A stretch of 44,981 nucleotides of DNA from CAYPHJ01 sp964410485. Lineage in GTDB: Bacteria > Desulfobacterota > Binatia > UBA9968. A model generated the notes under the pieces. The model made no database searches and was not told the DNA's origin. It saw only the letters and a list, made by a program, of their open reading frames with translations. Positions 26,191 through 34,419 of the stretch are shown one piece after another (positions within the stretch are counted from its first letter, which is position 1; each line of letters starts with the position of its first letter). Both the position numbers and the translations under genes were made by a program. The stretch is taken from positions 1-44,981 of the forward strand of contig CAYPHJ010000032.1 of the NCBI GenBank assembly GCA_964410485.1, read 5' to 3'.

Positions 26191-27357
26191 GTGACCTGCC
26201 CAAACACCCAACCCGCCGTTTCGCTGTCATCTCAAATTAAGCAGGAAGCGCAGGTTTTGGGCTTTGAGCTGGTCGGTATATCGCCGGCGCACAACCCGCC
26301 GCATGAACAGTCGTTTGCCAGTTGGCTGCGTCAAGGATTTGCCGGCGAGCTTGGGTATTTGGCTCGAACGGAGGCACTGCGGCGCAACCCCCTCGAGCTC
26401 GTTTCGTGGGCTCAGTCCGTCATCTCGGTCGGGATGAATTACTATACAGAGCATCCTCGGCCAGCATCACCAGCCGATCCCAAAGGGTGGATTTCCCGCT
26501 ATGCGTGGGGCGACGACTATCACGACGTGGTGCGCCAACGGCTGGAACGCCTGCTGGGAAGAATCCAGGAGCTTCATTCCGAGCCCGTACAGGGAAGGGT
26601 GTTCGTCGACTCCGGCCCGGTGCTGGAGCGGGACTTTGCCGGTGTTGCGGGCATTGGTTGGATCGGTAAGAACACACATCTCATCTCACCCCAAAGAGGC
26701 TCTTGGTTCTTTTTGGGAGAGCTTTTCTTGAGCATTCCGCTCAATTACGATCGGCCTATCAGGGATCGCTGCGGCCAGTGCAGCCTCTGTCTCGCCGCCT
26801 GCCCCACCGCAGCGTTTGTCGGGCCTTACATCCTCGACGCCCGCCGTTGTATTTCTTATTTGACGATTGAACTCAAGGGCTGGATCCCCCGTCATTTGCG
26901 GCCGCTTATTGGCAACCACGTCTTTGGCTGTGACATCTGTCAGGAAGTGTGTCCATACAATGTTAAGGCCCGGCCTACTGACGAGAATGCCTTTAAGCCG
27001 CGCGCGGGACTTTACGCGCCAGAATTGCTGCCGCTCTTGTCCTTGACCGAAGAGCAGTTTCGACGCCGTTTTCGGGGAAGCCCCGTGCTCCGCGCCAAGC
27101 GCCGGGGCCTGCTCCGAAACGCTGCAGTAGCCCTCGGCAATCTCCGCAGCAGGGAAGCCGTGCCGGTTCTAATTTCAGCTTTGAGCGATTCGGAGCCCCT
27201 GGTCAGGGGCCATGTAGCCTGGGCACTCGGAGAGATAGGGGAGGAGCAAGGTCTTCTGGCACTGAAGGAGCGGCTGCCTTCGGAGCAGGATCGGGAGGTT
27301 CGAGACGAAATAGAGGCAGCTTTGGCGCATCACGAGCGGTCGTCGGGTTTGGCCTAG
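26191..27357 (+). CDS. queG: Epoxyqueuosine reductase QueG
   Basis: 388 residues from GTG 26191. The enzyme (EC 1.17.99.6) reduces epoxyqueuosine to queuosine in tRNA using cobalamin and two [4Fe-4S] clusters. The cobalamin-binding N-terminal domain includes VFVDSGPVLERDFA and GIGWIGKNTHLI. The ferredoxin-like part has CGQCSLCLAACP and CDICQEVCPYN. The C-terminus from about residue 300 is a HEAT-like repeat (LLRNAAVALGNLRSREAVPV, then LVRGHVAWALGEIG), as in QueG proteins that bind the tRNA anticodon arm. Its stop overlaps that of the convergent thioesterase. Confidence 0.95.
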   Translation: MTCPNTQPAVSLSSQIKQEAQVLGFELVGISPAHNPPHEQSFASWLRQGFAGELGYLARTEALRRNPLELVSWAQSVISVGMNYYTEHPRPASPADPKGWISRYAWGDDYHDVVRQRLERLLGRIQELHSEPVQGRVFVDSGPVLERDFAGVAGIGWIGKNTHLISPQRGSWFFLGELFLSIPLNYDRPIRDRCGQCSLCLAACPTAAFVGPYILDARRCISYLTIELKGWIPRHLRPLIGNHVFGCDICQEVCPYNVKARPTDENAFKPRAGLYAPELLPLLSLTEEQFRRRFRGSPVLRAKRRGLLRNAAVALGNLRSREAVPVLISALSDSEPLVRGHVAWALGEIGEEQGLLALKERLPSEQDREVRDEIEAALAHHERSSGLA

Positions 27358-27767
27358 GCGCCCTTCTCCTGCGCAACCTCCAGGGCTTCTTCCAGCAGCC
27401 GCGGAACCCGGCAGACCCTGCCGGAGCGGTCAACACAGGCGTGTTTGGTTGACCCGCTGGCCAAGAGCATGTTGTCGTTCTCCCGCCAGATAAGGTAATT
27501 GAACTCTAGAGTGGCGCGTCCGAGCTTTGCTAGTTCCGTTTCGATTTTGATGAAATCATCGTAGCGAGCCGATTGCGAGTAGCGACAGATGGCTTCCGTG
27601 ACCGGAAAATGGAGCCCCTGTTTCTCGATGGTTGAGTAAGGGACGCCAATCTGGCGTAAAAACTCTGATCTGCCGGTTTCAAACCAGCGCAGATAGTTCG
27701 CGTAATAAACGACACCCATCTGATCCGTGTCGCCGTAAATCACGCGATACGTTGTCGTGCTTTTCAC
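27354..27767 (-). CDS. YbgC/FadM-type acyl-CoA thioesterase
   Basis: 137 residues, a single hotdog fold. The 4-hydroxybenzoyl-CoA thioesterase signature YGDTDQMGVVYYANYLRWFE carries the catalytic Asp. YbgC proteins hydrolyse short acyl-CoAs or acyl-ACP and are tied to envelope lipid metabolism. It is last in a minus-strand trio with the HtrA-like and radical SAM genes (7 bp after the HtrA-like stop). Its stop codon and that of queG overlap by 3 bases within a CTAG palindrome. Confidence 0.92.
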   Translation of the reverse strand: MKSTTTYRVIYGDTDQMGVVYYANYLRWFETGRSEFLRQIGVPYSTIEKQGLHFPVTEAICRYSQSARYDDFIKIETELAKLGRATLEFNYLIWRENDNMLLASGSTKHACVDRSGRVCRVPRLLEEALEVAQEKGA

Positions 27768-27774
27768 GCGGCGG

Positions 27775-28677
27775 TCAGGAGCGGTAGCGATCAGCGCGAT
27801 CGCCCCCGATCACTTCCAGGTCGAACGACTGATCGTCGCGTAAGATTTTAAAGGAAATCCGGTCACCCGGCCGTTTCTTCCATAGTTCCTGGTAGAGTTC
27901 GGGTCGCGAGCGGATCTGTTTGTTGTCCACGCCCATAATGATATCGCCTTCCTTGATGCCGCATTTGTCTGCCGGGCCGCCCGGCACCACGCCACTGACG
28001 ACGATGTGTCCCGCAAAGGGCTGCGGATAGAAGCCCAACCAGGGGCGGCTCGGACGGCTGCGAACCTGGCCGTAGAGTTTTAGCTCCTGTTCATAGCGCA
28101 AGTAATAATCGATCGGAATGGCCAGCGAAAACTTTCCGACCTCGTTCAAATTCAGTGAGACAACGCCAATCAGCTCGCCCCGGAAGTTGGCCAGGGTACC
28201 GCCGCCGAACCCCGGGTTAAATGCGGTGAGTCGTATGGTTTTTTCGAGCATGTACTCCCAGTGACCGTCATAACAATCCGTTGAGCTGACGTAGCCGCCA
28301 CTCACGCGGCGGCCCGATTCACCGCTGCTCGCCACAATAATCGCAGCCTGGCCCAAAGACACCGAGCCTGGCGGTGCGGCGCGAAGGAAAGGCAACCCAC
28401 GCTCCGGGATCTTTACGAGCGCGAGGCCGGATTCCTGATCCTGCGCTGCCAATTCGCCGGGGTAACGCTCGCCGTCGGGTAACGTCACCGTAATGGAAGA
28501 GGCTCCGACCGTGACATAGTGCACGGTCAGAATATACCCGTCCGGATCGACCAATGTACCTGAGCCCATTCTCTCCGCGCCCAGGTTGCGCGTGGACGGA
28601 TGACTGTCCGGTACCATTATATGAAGATCCGCTGTCGCAGGTAAAATAGTGTGAATCAAACCTAAATGGCCGTTCAA
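27775..28677 (-). CDS. HtrA/DegP-like pseudoprotease with PDZ domain
   Basis: 300 residues: a trypsin-like domain (about 35-200) and one PDZ domain (about 205-295; HIVVSGVVPGGPADKCGIKE, GDIIMGVDNKQIRS). The framework is clearly HtrA, but the catalytic triad is gone. The His position of GYILTNxHV is Tyr54 (GYILTVHYV, with a His one place early). The Asp of the TDLALxKI motif is Gly84 (SGLALVKI). The Ser of GNSGGPL is Gly158 (GFGGGTL). There is no signal peptide, so it is probably cytoplasmic. The start is TTG 28677, with AAAGGAG 8 nt before it. It likely acts as a binding or scaffold protein rather than a protease. Confidence 0.88.
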   Translation of the reverse strand: MNGHLGLIHTILPATADLHIMVPDSHPSTRNLGAERMGSGTLVDPDGYILTVHYVTVGASSITVTLPDGERYPGELAAQDQESGLALVKIPERGLPFLRAAPPGSVSLGQAAIIVASSGESGRRVSGGYVSSTDCYDGHWEYMLEKTIRLTAFNPGFGGGTLANFRGELIGVVSLNLNEVGKFSLAIPIDYYLRYEQELKLYGQVRSRPSRPWLGFYPQPFAGHIVVSGVVPGGPADKCGIKEGDIIMGVDNKQIRSRPELYQELWKKRPGDRISFKILRDDQSFDLEVIGGDRADRYRS

Positions 28678-28693
28678 GGCTGTGCTCCTTTAA

Positions 28694-29677
28694 TCAACCG
28701 AATACCGCCGTGCCGGCCGAAGTCTCGGTGTCGGTCCGGTAGTATCGTCCTTGCCATGTGTCACGCCGCTCCATCTCGTGCTCGATGGCGTTATGGACGC
28801 CGATTTTGTTGACGGACCAATGGGGCGCAACCGTGATGGCACGATACGTTTCTCCGGTGACCCGATGAATGACTATCTCCGGATTCAAGAGTTCGAGAAA
28901 ATCGACGACTAGCGAAGCGTACTCGAATTGGCTCAAAAGGCCAAATCTCCCGCCGTTATAAATTTTTTCCAACGCCGTATTCTTGATGACGTGGAGGTTG
29001 TGCAACTTTATGCCGTCAAGCCCGAGTTTATTGAGCAGGGCGGGGGTTTGAAGCATCTGCGCACGCGTTTCCCCGGGAAAACCAAGAATCAGATGGGTGC
29101 AAACCCGCAGGTTCCGCCGTTTGCAGCGTTCTACCGCATCGATAAACTCCGCCAGTCCATGCCCTCGATTGACCCACTTCAACGTCCGATCGTGCATCGA
29201 TTCCAATCCGAGCTCGAGCCACAAGTAGGTTTCACGCGACAGATCTCGAATGAGGTCTAAAACATCATCGGGAACGCAATCCGGCCGGGTGCCGATGGAA
29301 AGACCAACGACGCCCGGAAATTCCAAAGCTTCGCGATAGAGTTTCTCCAAACGAGAAACCGGCGCATAGGTATTACTATAGCTTTGAAAGTAGGCGATAT
29401 ATTTCTCAGCTCTGTGTCTTCGACGCAGCGCCGTCGCTCCTTGTTCCAACTGTTCGGTAATGCTCGTGCGCGGTCGATAATCCGCCGCAGTATGACTGTC
29501 GTTGTTGCAGTAGGTGCATCCTCCCACAGCGACTTTGCCGTCGCGGTTTGGGCACGTGAAATCCAACCGCAGCCCAATTTTGTAGACGCGCGCGTTGAAA
29601 CTCTCTTTTAGAACCCGGTTGAAGGAGTTGTAGCGCTTGACTCCCCAACGCGCTCTGAGTGGGGCAGGAAAGTTCAT
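28694..29677 (-). CDS. Radical SAM protein of the TIGR01212 (YhcC) family
   Basis: 327 residues from ATG 29677; a TTG at 29701 is in frame. The cluster cysteines are in CPNRDG and GGCTYCNN, the atypical spaced CxnCxxC motif of TIGR01212 proteins. Further family motifs are YFQSYSNTYAP, IGTRPDCVPDDVLDLI, WLELGLESMHDRTLKWVNRG and LILGFPGE. No reaction has been established for the family to my knowledge. It is the first gene of the minus-strand trio, 16 bp before the HtrA-like gene, and is divergent from the DUF177 gene across a 240-bp gap. Confidence 0.92.
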   Translation of the reverse strand: MNFPAPLRARWGVKRYNSFNRVLKESFNARVYKIGLRLDFTCPNRDGKVAVGGCTYCNNDSHTAADYRPRTSITEQLEQGATALRRRHRAEKYIAYFQSYSNTYAPVSRLEKLYREALEFPGVVGLSIGTRPDCVPDDVLDLIRDLSRETYLWLELGLESMHDRTLKWVNRGHGLAEFIDAVERCKRRNLRVCTHLILGFPGETRAQMLQTPALLNKLGLDGIKLHNLHVIKNTALEKIYNGGRFGLLSQFEYASLVVDFLELLNPEIVIHRVTGETYRAITVAPHWSVNKIGVHNAIEHEMERRDTWQGRYYRTDTETSAGTAVFG

Positions 29678-29854
29678 GCTCGGACATAAAAGGGTTAACA
29701 AAAAGCTGTGAAAGACTCAAGCAAATCGCTCCCGCGTCTAAGAATCTGGTCGTCACTGGCGTAGCGTTGAGACCAGGATGCATCCAAGTCGAACAAAACT
29801 CCAGCCGGCATTTTGTCAGGAGCCCTTTGCGCGACGCGAAAGACTCGCATCAGC

Positions 29855-29882
29855 TTGACAATACAGCGAAATTCACTATATT
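29855..29882 (+). promoter_or_regulatory. Candidate sigma-70 promoter for the yceD-rpmF-plsX operon
   Basis: TTGACA (29855-29860) and TATATT (29877-29882) are separated by 16 bp in an AT-rich stretch 36 bp before the first ATG. Both boxes are close to consensus. This is the best promoter match on the plus strand of the window. Confidence 0.6.
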
Positions 29883-29918
29883 CATAAAATTCGTAAATTT
29901 CACTTTGGTTTGCATTAA

Positions 29919-30455
29919 ATGAAACTATTTTTCGATGATATTCCTCAATCTCCGAAGAAACTAAGGTTTTCCGAGGAAATTGAGGATCTCAACGAGATAT
30001 ACGCTCAACGCCAAATACGGGATTTCCAATTTCCCCCTTTCATGGAGATTGAGATCGTCTATTATCGCTCGGGTCGGGAACTCTTTTTCCAAGGGTCATT
30101 TGACGGAGTAGTGAAAGCACACTGTAGCCGATGCCTGAAACCGTATGCCTTTCGCCTCAGTAAGGATTTCGAGTTCATGCTTGTGCCGGCAGCGGTGCTG
30201 TCGGGACAGAAGGCCGGCGAAATTAGCCGTGACGAGATTGGGCTGAGTTACTATTCCGCGGACGAGATCAATCTCACACCTTTGATTCGGGAGCAGGTTC
30301 TCTTGGCGCTCCCGACCCGCCCGCTGTGTGGAGAGAACTGCCGTGGTCTTTGTAGCGGTTGCGGCGTCAACCTCAACGACGAAACTTGCGCTTGTGCGGC
30401 TCCAGCGGGAGATCCCCGGATGGCCATCTTTCAAACCATAAAAATTGGCCGCTAA
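29919..30455 (+). CDS. yceD: DUF177 (YceD) family protein
   Basis: 178 residues. DUF177 proteins are usually encoded just before rpmF, as here (55 bp), and are implicated in 23S rRNA or ribosome maturation. Two Cys pairs are visible: CSRC in AHCSRCLKP (about residue 68), and the C-terminal set in LCGENCRGLCSGCGVNLND followed by CAC, which likely binds zinc. The N-terminal half is the typical beta-rich region. ATG 29919 lacks a clear Shine-Dalgarno sequence but follows the candidate promoter closely, so the leader is short. Confidence 0.92.
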   Translation: MKLFFDDIPQSPKKLRFSEEIEDLNEIYAQRQIRDFQFPPFMEIEIVYYRSGRELFFQGSFDGVVKAHCSRCLKPYAFRLSKDFEFMLVPAAVLSGQKAGEISRDEIGLSYYSADEINLTPLIREQVLLALPTRPLCGENCRGLCSGCGVNLNDETCACAAPAGDPRMAIFQTIKIGR

Positions 30456-30510
30456 TTGCCACGCCAACCAGTAATGGCTGCGTGGACGCAGAGTACAGCA
30501 GGATCACAAT

Positions 30511-30693
30511 ATGCCAGTACCCAAACGAAGAACGTCAAAACGCGTCAAGAACCAGCGTCGTGCGCATGATGCTCTGGTCAAGCCACAATGGGCTACCTGC
30601 CCGAAATGCGGCGAAACCGTGCTTCCTCACCGGGCCTGTGCCAGTTGCGGTTTTTACCGCGGCCGGGTCGTTATTCAAACTAATCAGCCCTGA
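30511..30693 (+). CDS. rpmF: Ribosomal protein bL32
   Basis: 60 residues, normal length. MPVPKRRTSKRVKNQRRAHD is the standard N-terminus. The zinc-ribbon form is present (CPKCGE and CASCGF), so this is the C+ paralogue. It lies between yceD and plsX, the classical arrangement. Confidence 0.97.
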   Translation: MPVPKRRTSKRVKNQRRAHDALVKPQWATCPKCGETVLPHRACASCGFYRGRVVIQTNQP

Positions 30694-30710
30694 TCCGGGG
30701 TTTTCGCAAC

Positions 30711-31829
30711 ATGACAAGAATCGCCGTCGATGCGATGGGCGGAGACCGTGCCCCCGGCGTGGTAGTGGAAGGCGCATTACTGGCGGCCCAGGAACACGGC
30801 ATTGAAATTATTTTGGTTGGTCAGAAGGACAGCGTCGAGCGAGAGCTGGCTCGTCATCGGGCGCCGCGCCCTGCTATGGAAATCATCCATGCGCCGCAAG
30901 TCGTCAGCATGCACGATTCACCCAGCAAGGCGCTAAGAAAAAAAGAATCTTCGCTACAAGTTGCCTTCGAAATGTTGCAGCGCGGTGCGGCGCAGGCGGT
31001 GGTAAGCGCGGGAAATTCCGGCGCAATGATGGCGACTGGAATGTTCGTATTGGGCCGGCTGTCACAAGTCGCTCGCCCGGCGATCTTGATTGTTGTGCCG
31101 GGGGCGGGAAAAGGTACGGTGATCATTGACGCAGGCGCGAACGTCGACTGTAAGCCCGTGCACCTGGTTCAGTTCGGTTTGATGGGCGCCATCTATGCTG
31201 AGAGAGTCCTGGGGATTGTGCATCCGCGAGTTGCAGTCCTGAGCAACGGGGAGGAAGAAGGAAAGGGGAACGAATTGACACGTGCCGCAAGCGAGCAGCT
31301 TGCGGCCACTGCAGTCAACTATCAGGGGTACGTCGAGGGGCGCGATATCTTTAATGGCAAAGCCGACGTCATCGTTTGCGACGGTTTTACCGGCAATGTT
31401 GCGCTGAAAACCATGGAAGGTGTCGCCGCTTACGCGGCAGAGATTCTCGAGCAGGCGTTTCGTGCGACGCTCGCCAGCCGCCTTGGCTACCTTCTGAGTC
31501 GCCATGCCCTGCGGCAGCAACTGCGCCGGTTGGACTACGCGGAGTATGGGGGAGCACCGTTGTTGGGTTTGAACGGCGTTGGTATTGTCGCGCACGGGGG
31601 CTCGGGTCCGCTGGCAATCAAAAATGCGATCCGTGCCGCCGATGAAGCGGTGCAGCAAAGGCTTAATCAGCACATCAGTGAGGCGCTGGCTCATATGGGC
31701 TCTCAGCCGGCAACAAGCAACTTCTCACGCAGTGTTTGGCAACGAATCAAGTCGAAGATCGATTCGCTGGGGGACAAGGCGGTCCAGGAAACCCAAAGCG
31801 GGGAAGTCAAGCGTGGCTCAGACAAGTAA
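30711..31829 (+). CDS. plsX: Phosphate acyltransferase PlsX
   Basis: 372 residues. The enzyme converts acyl-ACP to acyl-phosphate for phospholipid synthesis (EC 2.3.1.274). Family motifs are IAVDAMGGDRAPGVVVEGAL, SAGNSGAMMATGMFVLGRL, LSNGEEEGKGNE, VIVCDGFTGNVALKTMEGVA and GAPLLGLNGVGIVAHGGS. The C-terminal extension after about residue 335 (ATSNFSRSVWQRIKSKID) is longer than usual and charged. The 3' end overlaps fabD by 17 bp, so the two are coupled. A fabH gene, often found next, is absent. Confidence 0.96.
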   Translation: MTRIAVDAMGGDRAPGVVVEGALLAAQEHGIEIILVGQKDSVERELARHRAPRPAMEIIHAPQVVSMHDSPSKALRKKESSLQVAFEMLQRGAAQAVVSAGNSGAMMATGMFVLGRLSQVARPAILIVVPGAGKGTVIIDAGANVDCKPVHLVQFGLMGAIYAERVLGIVHPRVAVLSNGEEEGKGNELTRAASEQLAATAVNYQGYVEGRDIFNGKADVIVCDGFTGNVALKTMEGVAAYAAEILEQAFRATLASRLGYLLSRHALRQQLRRLDYAEYGGAPLLGLNGVGIVAHGGSGPLAIKNAIRAADEAVQQRLNQHISEALAHMGSQPATSNFSRSVWQRIKSKIDSLGDKAVQETQSGEVKRGSDK

Positions 31830-32766
31830 GATCGCGTTTGTGTTTCCGGGTCAGGGATCGCAGTATGTGGGTATGGGAAAGGCTCTTTGCGAGCAATACC
31901 CAGTTGCTAAACAAGTGTTTCTTGAAGCGGACGATGTTCTTGGGTTTGCCCTTAGCCGTCTCTGTTTTGTCGGTCCTGAAGCCGAGCTACAGCTTACCGC
32001 GAACACGCAACCGGCGATCCTGACCGTATCCGTCGCTGCTTTGCGTGTATTGGAAGCGGAAACTCCGCTGCGGGCCGATTTTGTTGCCGGTCACAGCCTG
32101 GGCGAATACAGCGCTTTGGTGTGCGCCGGAGCTTTGACTTTCGCTGACGCGGTCAGGATCGTGCGTGAACGAGGTTGCCTGATGCAAGATGCAGTTCCCC
32201 CCGAGGTAGGCGCGATGGCGGCCATCCTGGGATTGGAGCCGCAGGTGGTCCGAGCACTTTGTGAAGAGGCAAGCGACGGCGAGGTGGTTACGCCTGCCAA
32301 CTACAATGGAGGGGGTCAGGTTGTCATCGCAGGTTCCAAAGCCGCGGTGCTTCGCGCCATCGCGCTCGCTAAAGAGCGGGGCGCCAAAAGGGCATTGACT
32401 TTGCGCGTAAGCGCGCCGTTCCACTGCCCATTGATGGAGCCGGCAGCTACCGGCTTGATTAAAGTCTTGACAGGTATCAGGGTAAATTCTCTTTCCCTTG
32501 GAGTAGTCGCAAACGTTGACGCGCAGGTCAACTACGATGCGGCTCGCATCAAGTCACTCCTGGTCGAACAGGCCGTAAAGCCGGTGCGCTGGGAAGAGTC
32601 GGTCTACAGGCTGCGGGACCTAGGGTGTGATCACATCCTGGAAGTCGGGCCGGGAAAGGTCCTTACCGGGTTAACCGAGAGGATCAGTCCTCACTTAAGT
32701 GCGGATCATTTTGACGCGCCGCCGGATCTCGCGCGGGTGATGGGGCGCTGGCTGGGCGTGGGATGA
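31813..32766 (+). CDS. fabD: Malonyl-CoA:ACP transacylase FabD
   Basis: 317 residues from GTG 31813, which gives MAQTSKIAFVFPGQGSQYVG, the normal N-terminus; the frame is open much further up only because it overlaps plsX. The nucleophile is Ser95 in GHSLGEY. The catalytic His lies in SAPFHCPLM, and the substrate-binding Gln in FPGQGSQ. It loads malonyl groups onto ACP (EC 2.3.1.39), whose gene lies two genes downstream. It overlaps fabG by 4 bp (ATGA). Confidence 0.96.
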   Translation: MAQTSKIAFVFPGQGSQYVGMGKALCEQYPVAKQVFLEADDVLGFALSRLCFVGPEAELQLTANTQPAILTVSVAALRVLEAETPLRADFVAGHSLGEYSALVCAGALTFADAVRIVRERGCLMQDAVPPEVGAMAAILGLEPQVVRALCEEASDGEVVTPANYNGGGQVVIAGSKAAVLRAIALAKERGAKRALTLRVSAPFHCPLMEPAATGLIKVLTGIRVNSLSLGVVANVDAQVNYDAARIKSLLVEQAVKPVRWEESVYRLRDLGCDHILEVGPGKVLTGLTERISPHLSADHFDAPPDLARVMGRWLGVG

Positions 32767-33503
32767 GCTTAGAGGGCCAGATCGCTTTAGTCACGGGAGC
32801 AAGCCGAGGCATCGGGAGGGCCATTGCTTTGAAACTCGGCCAGCTCGGGGCGTATGTGGTTATTAACTACCGGACCGATGAGCAGGCCGCGAAAGAGACG
32901 CTCGGATGCCTGGCGGATCAAGGGAGGGGCGAGATCTGCGGGTTTGACGTGTCGAACGACTCACAGGTCGAGGTGGGGGTAAAAAAAATCGTTGACCACC
33001 ATGGTAAAATTGATATTCTTGTCAACAATGCCGGGCTCACCTCCGATAGTCTGTTGATCCGCATGAAGGGGGAGGAGTGGGAGCAGGTCATCGGTACCAA
33101 TCTCAAGGGCACCGCTCTTTGCACAAAAGCCGTTTCCCGATTGATGATCCGTCAGCGCTACGGAAGGATCATTAATCTCTCATCGGTGGTGGGACAGATG
33201 GGCAATGTGGGACAATCCACATACGCCGCAAGCAAAGCCGGTGTCATAGGTTTCACCAAAGCGATGGCGCGGGAATTAGCACCACGGGGCATTACGGTAA
33301 ATGCCGTAGCTCCAGGTCTGATTGAAACCGAAATGACGGCTCACCTTTCAGTTAAACTAAAAGAAGAGTTTTTGCATTCCATACCCCTCGGCCGTTATGG
33401 CAGGTGCGAGGATGTGGCCGAGTCGGTGGCGTTCCTGGCCGGCGCCGGTGCGGCTTATATTACCGGCCAGGTATTGAATGTGAATGGTGGACTTTACATG
33501 TGA
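32763..33503 (+). CDS. fabG: 3-oxoacyl-ACP reductase FabG
   Basis: 246 residues, a short-chain dehydrogenase (EC 1.1.1.100). The NADP-binding motif is TGASRGIGRAIA, with NNAG in ILVNNAGLTSD. The catalytic set is Ser in NLSSVVGQMGN, then Tyr154 and Lys158 (STYAASKAG). The C-terminus GAAYITGQVLNVNGGLYM is typical. It is coupled to fabD by a 4-bp overlap and precedes acpP by 29 bp. Confidence 0.97.
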   Translation: MSLEGQIALVTGASRGIGRAIALKLGQLGAYVVINYRTDEQAAKETLGCLADQGRGEICGFDVSNDSQVEVGVKKIVDHHGKIDILVNNAGLTSDSLLIRMKGEEWEQVIGTNLKGTALCTKAVSRLMIRQRYGRIINLSSVVGQMGNVGQSTYAASKAGVIGFTKAMARELAPRGITVNAVAPGLIETEMTAHLSVKLKEEFLHSIPLGRYGRCEDVAESVAFLAGAGAAYITGQVLNVNGGLYM

Positions 33504-33532
33504 GGAAACTGTCAACCAGGAGGTGAAGCAAA

Positions 33533-33769
33533 ATGGCGTCATCGGTTCAAGGCAGGGTCAAAGAAATCGTCTGCGAGCAACTGGGAGTGAGCGAGGAAGA
33601 GGTCACCCCGGAAGCTTCGTTTGTAGAAGATCTAGGGGCCGATTCTCTCGATATCGTGGAGTTGGTGATGGCTTTGGAAGAAGAATATGAGATGGAAATA
33701 TCGGACGAAGACGCGGAAAAAATCAAGACCGTCCAGGATGTCATCACCTATATCGAAAGCCATCGCTAA
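33533..33769 (+). CDS. acpP: Acyl carrier protein
   Basis: 78 residues, highly acidic. The phosphopantetheine site is Ser38 in LGADSLDIVELVMALEEEY, the standard motif. A strong ribosome binding site (AGGAGG) precedes ATG 33533. It closes the fatty-acid set. The usual fabF does not follow: the next gene is rpiB after a 157-bp gap. Confidence 0.98.
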   Translation: MASSVQGRVKEIVCEQLGVSEEEVTPEASFVEDLGADSLDIVELVMALEEEYEMEISDEDAEKIKTVQDVITYIESHR

Positions 33770-33833
33770 AGTCCGGACCCGGGGGGTCAGCGTAAGACTC
33801 GGTGATCCGTAACGTCTCCTAGATAAGAAGAGG

Positions 33834-33880
33834 TCGCAGGGGTATTGAGGCCCGGGTAACTATTTCCCTGCGATTTTCTT
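33834..33880 (+). terminator. Possible rho-independent terminator after acpP
   Basis: TCGCAGGG (33834-33841) pairs with CCCTGCGA (33866-33873), followed by TTTTCTTT. The loop is long (24 nt), with a smaller CCCGGG palindrome inside, so strength is doubtful. Confidence 0.4.
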
Positions 33881-33926
33881 TATCCGCAAAGGCCCGCTAT
33901 TCTGTGTACTCTGGAGACAAATAAAG

Positions 33927-34418
33927 ATGATTGCCATCGGCAGTGATCATGGGGGCGTGGATCTCAAGGACCATCTAGTAGAATTTCTTCGTGCCAAGGG
34001 GGCACCGGTAATCGATTTTGGCACTCAAGGACGCGAGTCGATAGACTATCCGGATGTTGGGCGGGAAGTCTCTCTCCGTGTCGCGCATGGCGATGCCTAT
34101 CGCGGGATTCTGATTTGTACGACCGGCATCGGTATGTCCATCTTGGCCAACAAGTTTCCCGGCGTCAGAGCAGCGTTGGTTTCGGATCTCGAGGGGGCAA
34201 GAACAAGCCGTGAGCACAATGACGCCAATATCTTGGTCCTCGGGGGGGCAAAAACCGACAAGCTTTTGGCGCGGCGCATTCTGGAGATCTGGCTGCAGAC
34301 TCCGTTTGCCGGCGGCCGACACCAGCGCCGCATCGATAAGATCGCGCAAATCGAGCAACAGCTTGGCATTTGCATCGAGCGCTCTCACAACGACTCACTA
34401 GACGAGGGGAAGCATTGA
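33927..34418 (+). CDS. rpiB: Ribose-5-phosphate isomerase B
   Basis: 163 residues, slightly longer than the usual 145-150. The RpiB/LacAB fold shows IAIGSDHGGVDLKDHL, then DFGTQGRESIDYPD, ICTTGIGMSILANKFPGVRA (with the anion hole and catalytic Thr/Cys region) and SREHNDANILVLGG. It isomerises ribose 5-phosphate and ribulose 5-phosphate (EC 5.3.1.6). Ribulose 5-phosphate is also the substrate of the DHBP synthase step of riboflavin synthesis, whose genes lie downstream. It ends 1 bp before glyA. Confidence 0.95.
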   Translation: MIAIGSDHGGVDLKDHLVEFLRAKGAPVIDFGTQGRESIDYPDVGREVSLRVAHGDAYRGILICTTGIGMSILANKFPGVRAALVSDLEGARTSREHNDANILVLGGAKTDKLLARRILEIWLQTPFAGGRHQRRIDKIAQIEQQLGICIERSHNDSLDEGKH

Positions 34419-34419
34419 A

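Noticed and set aside
31579..31812. N-terminal extension of fabD
   Set aside because: The frame is open only because it overlaps plsX; the conserved FabD N-terminus begins at GTG 31813.
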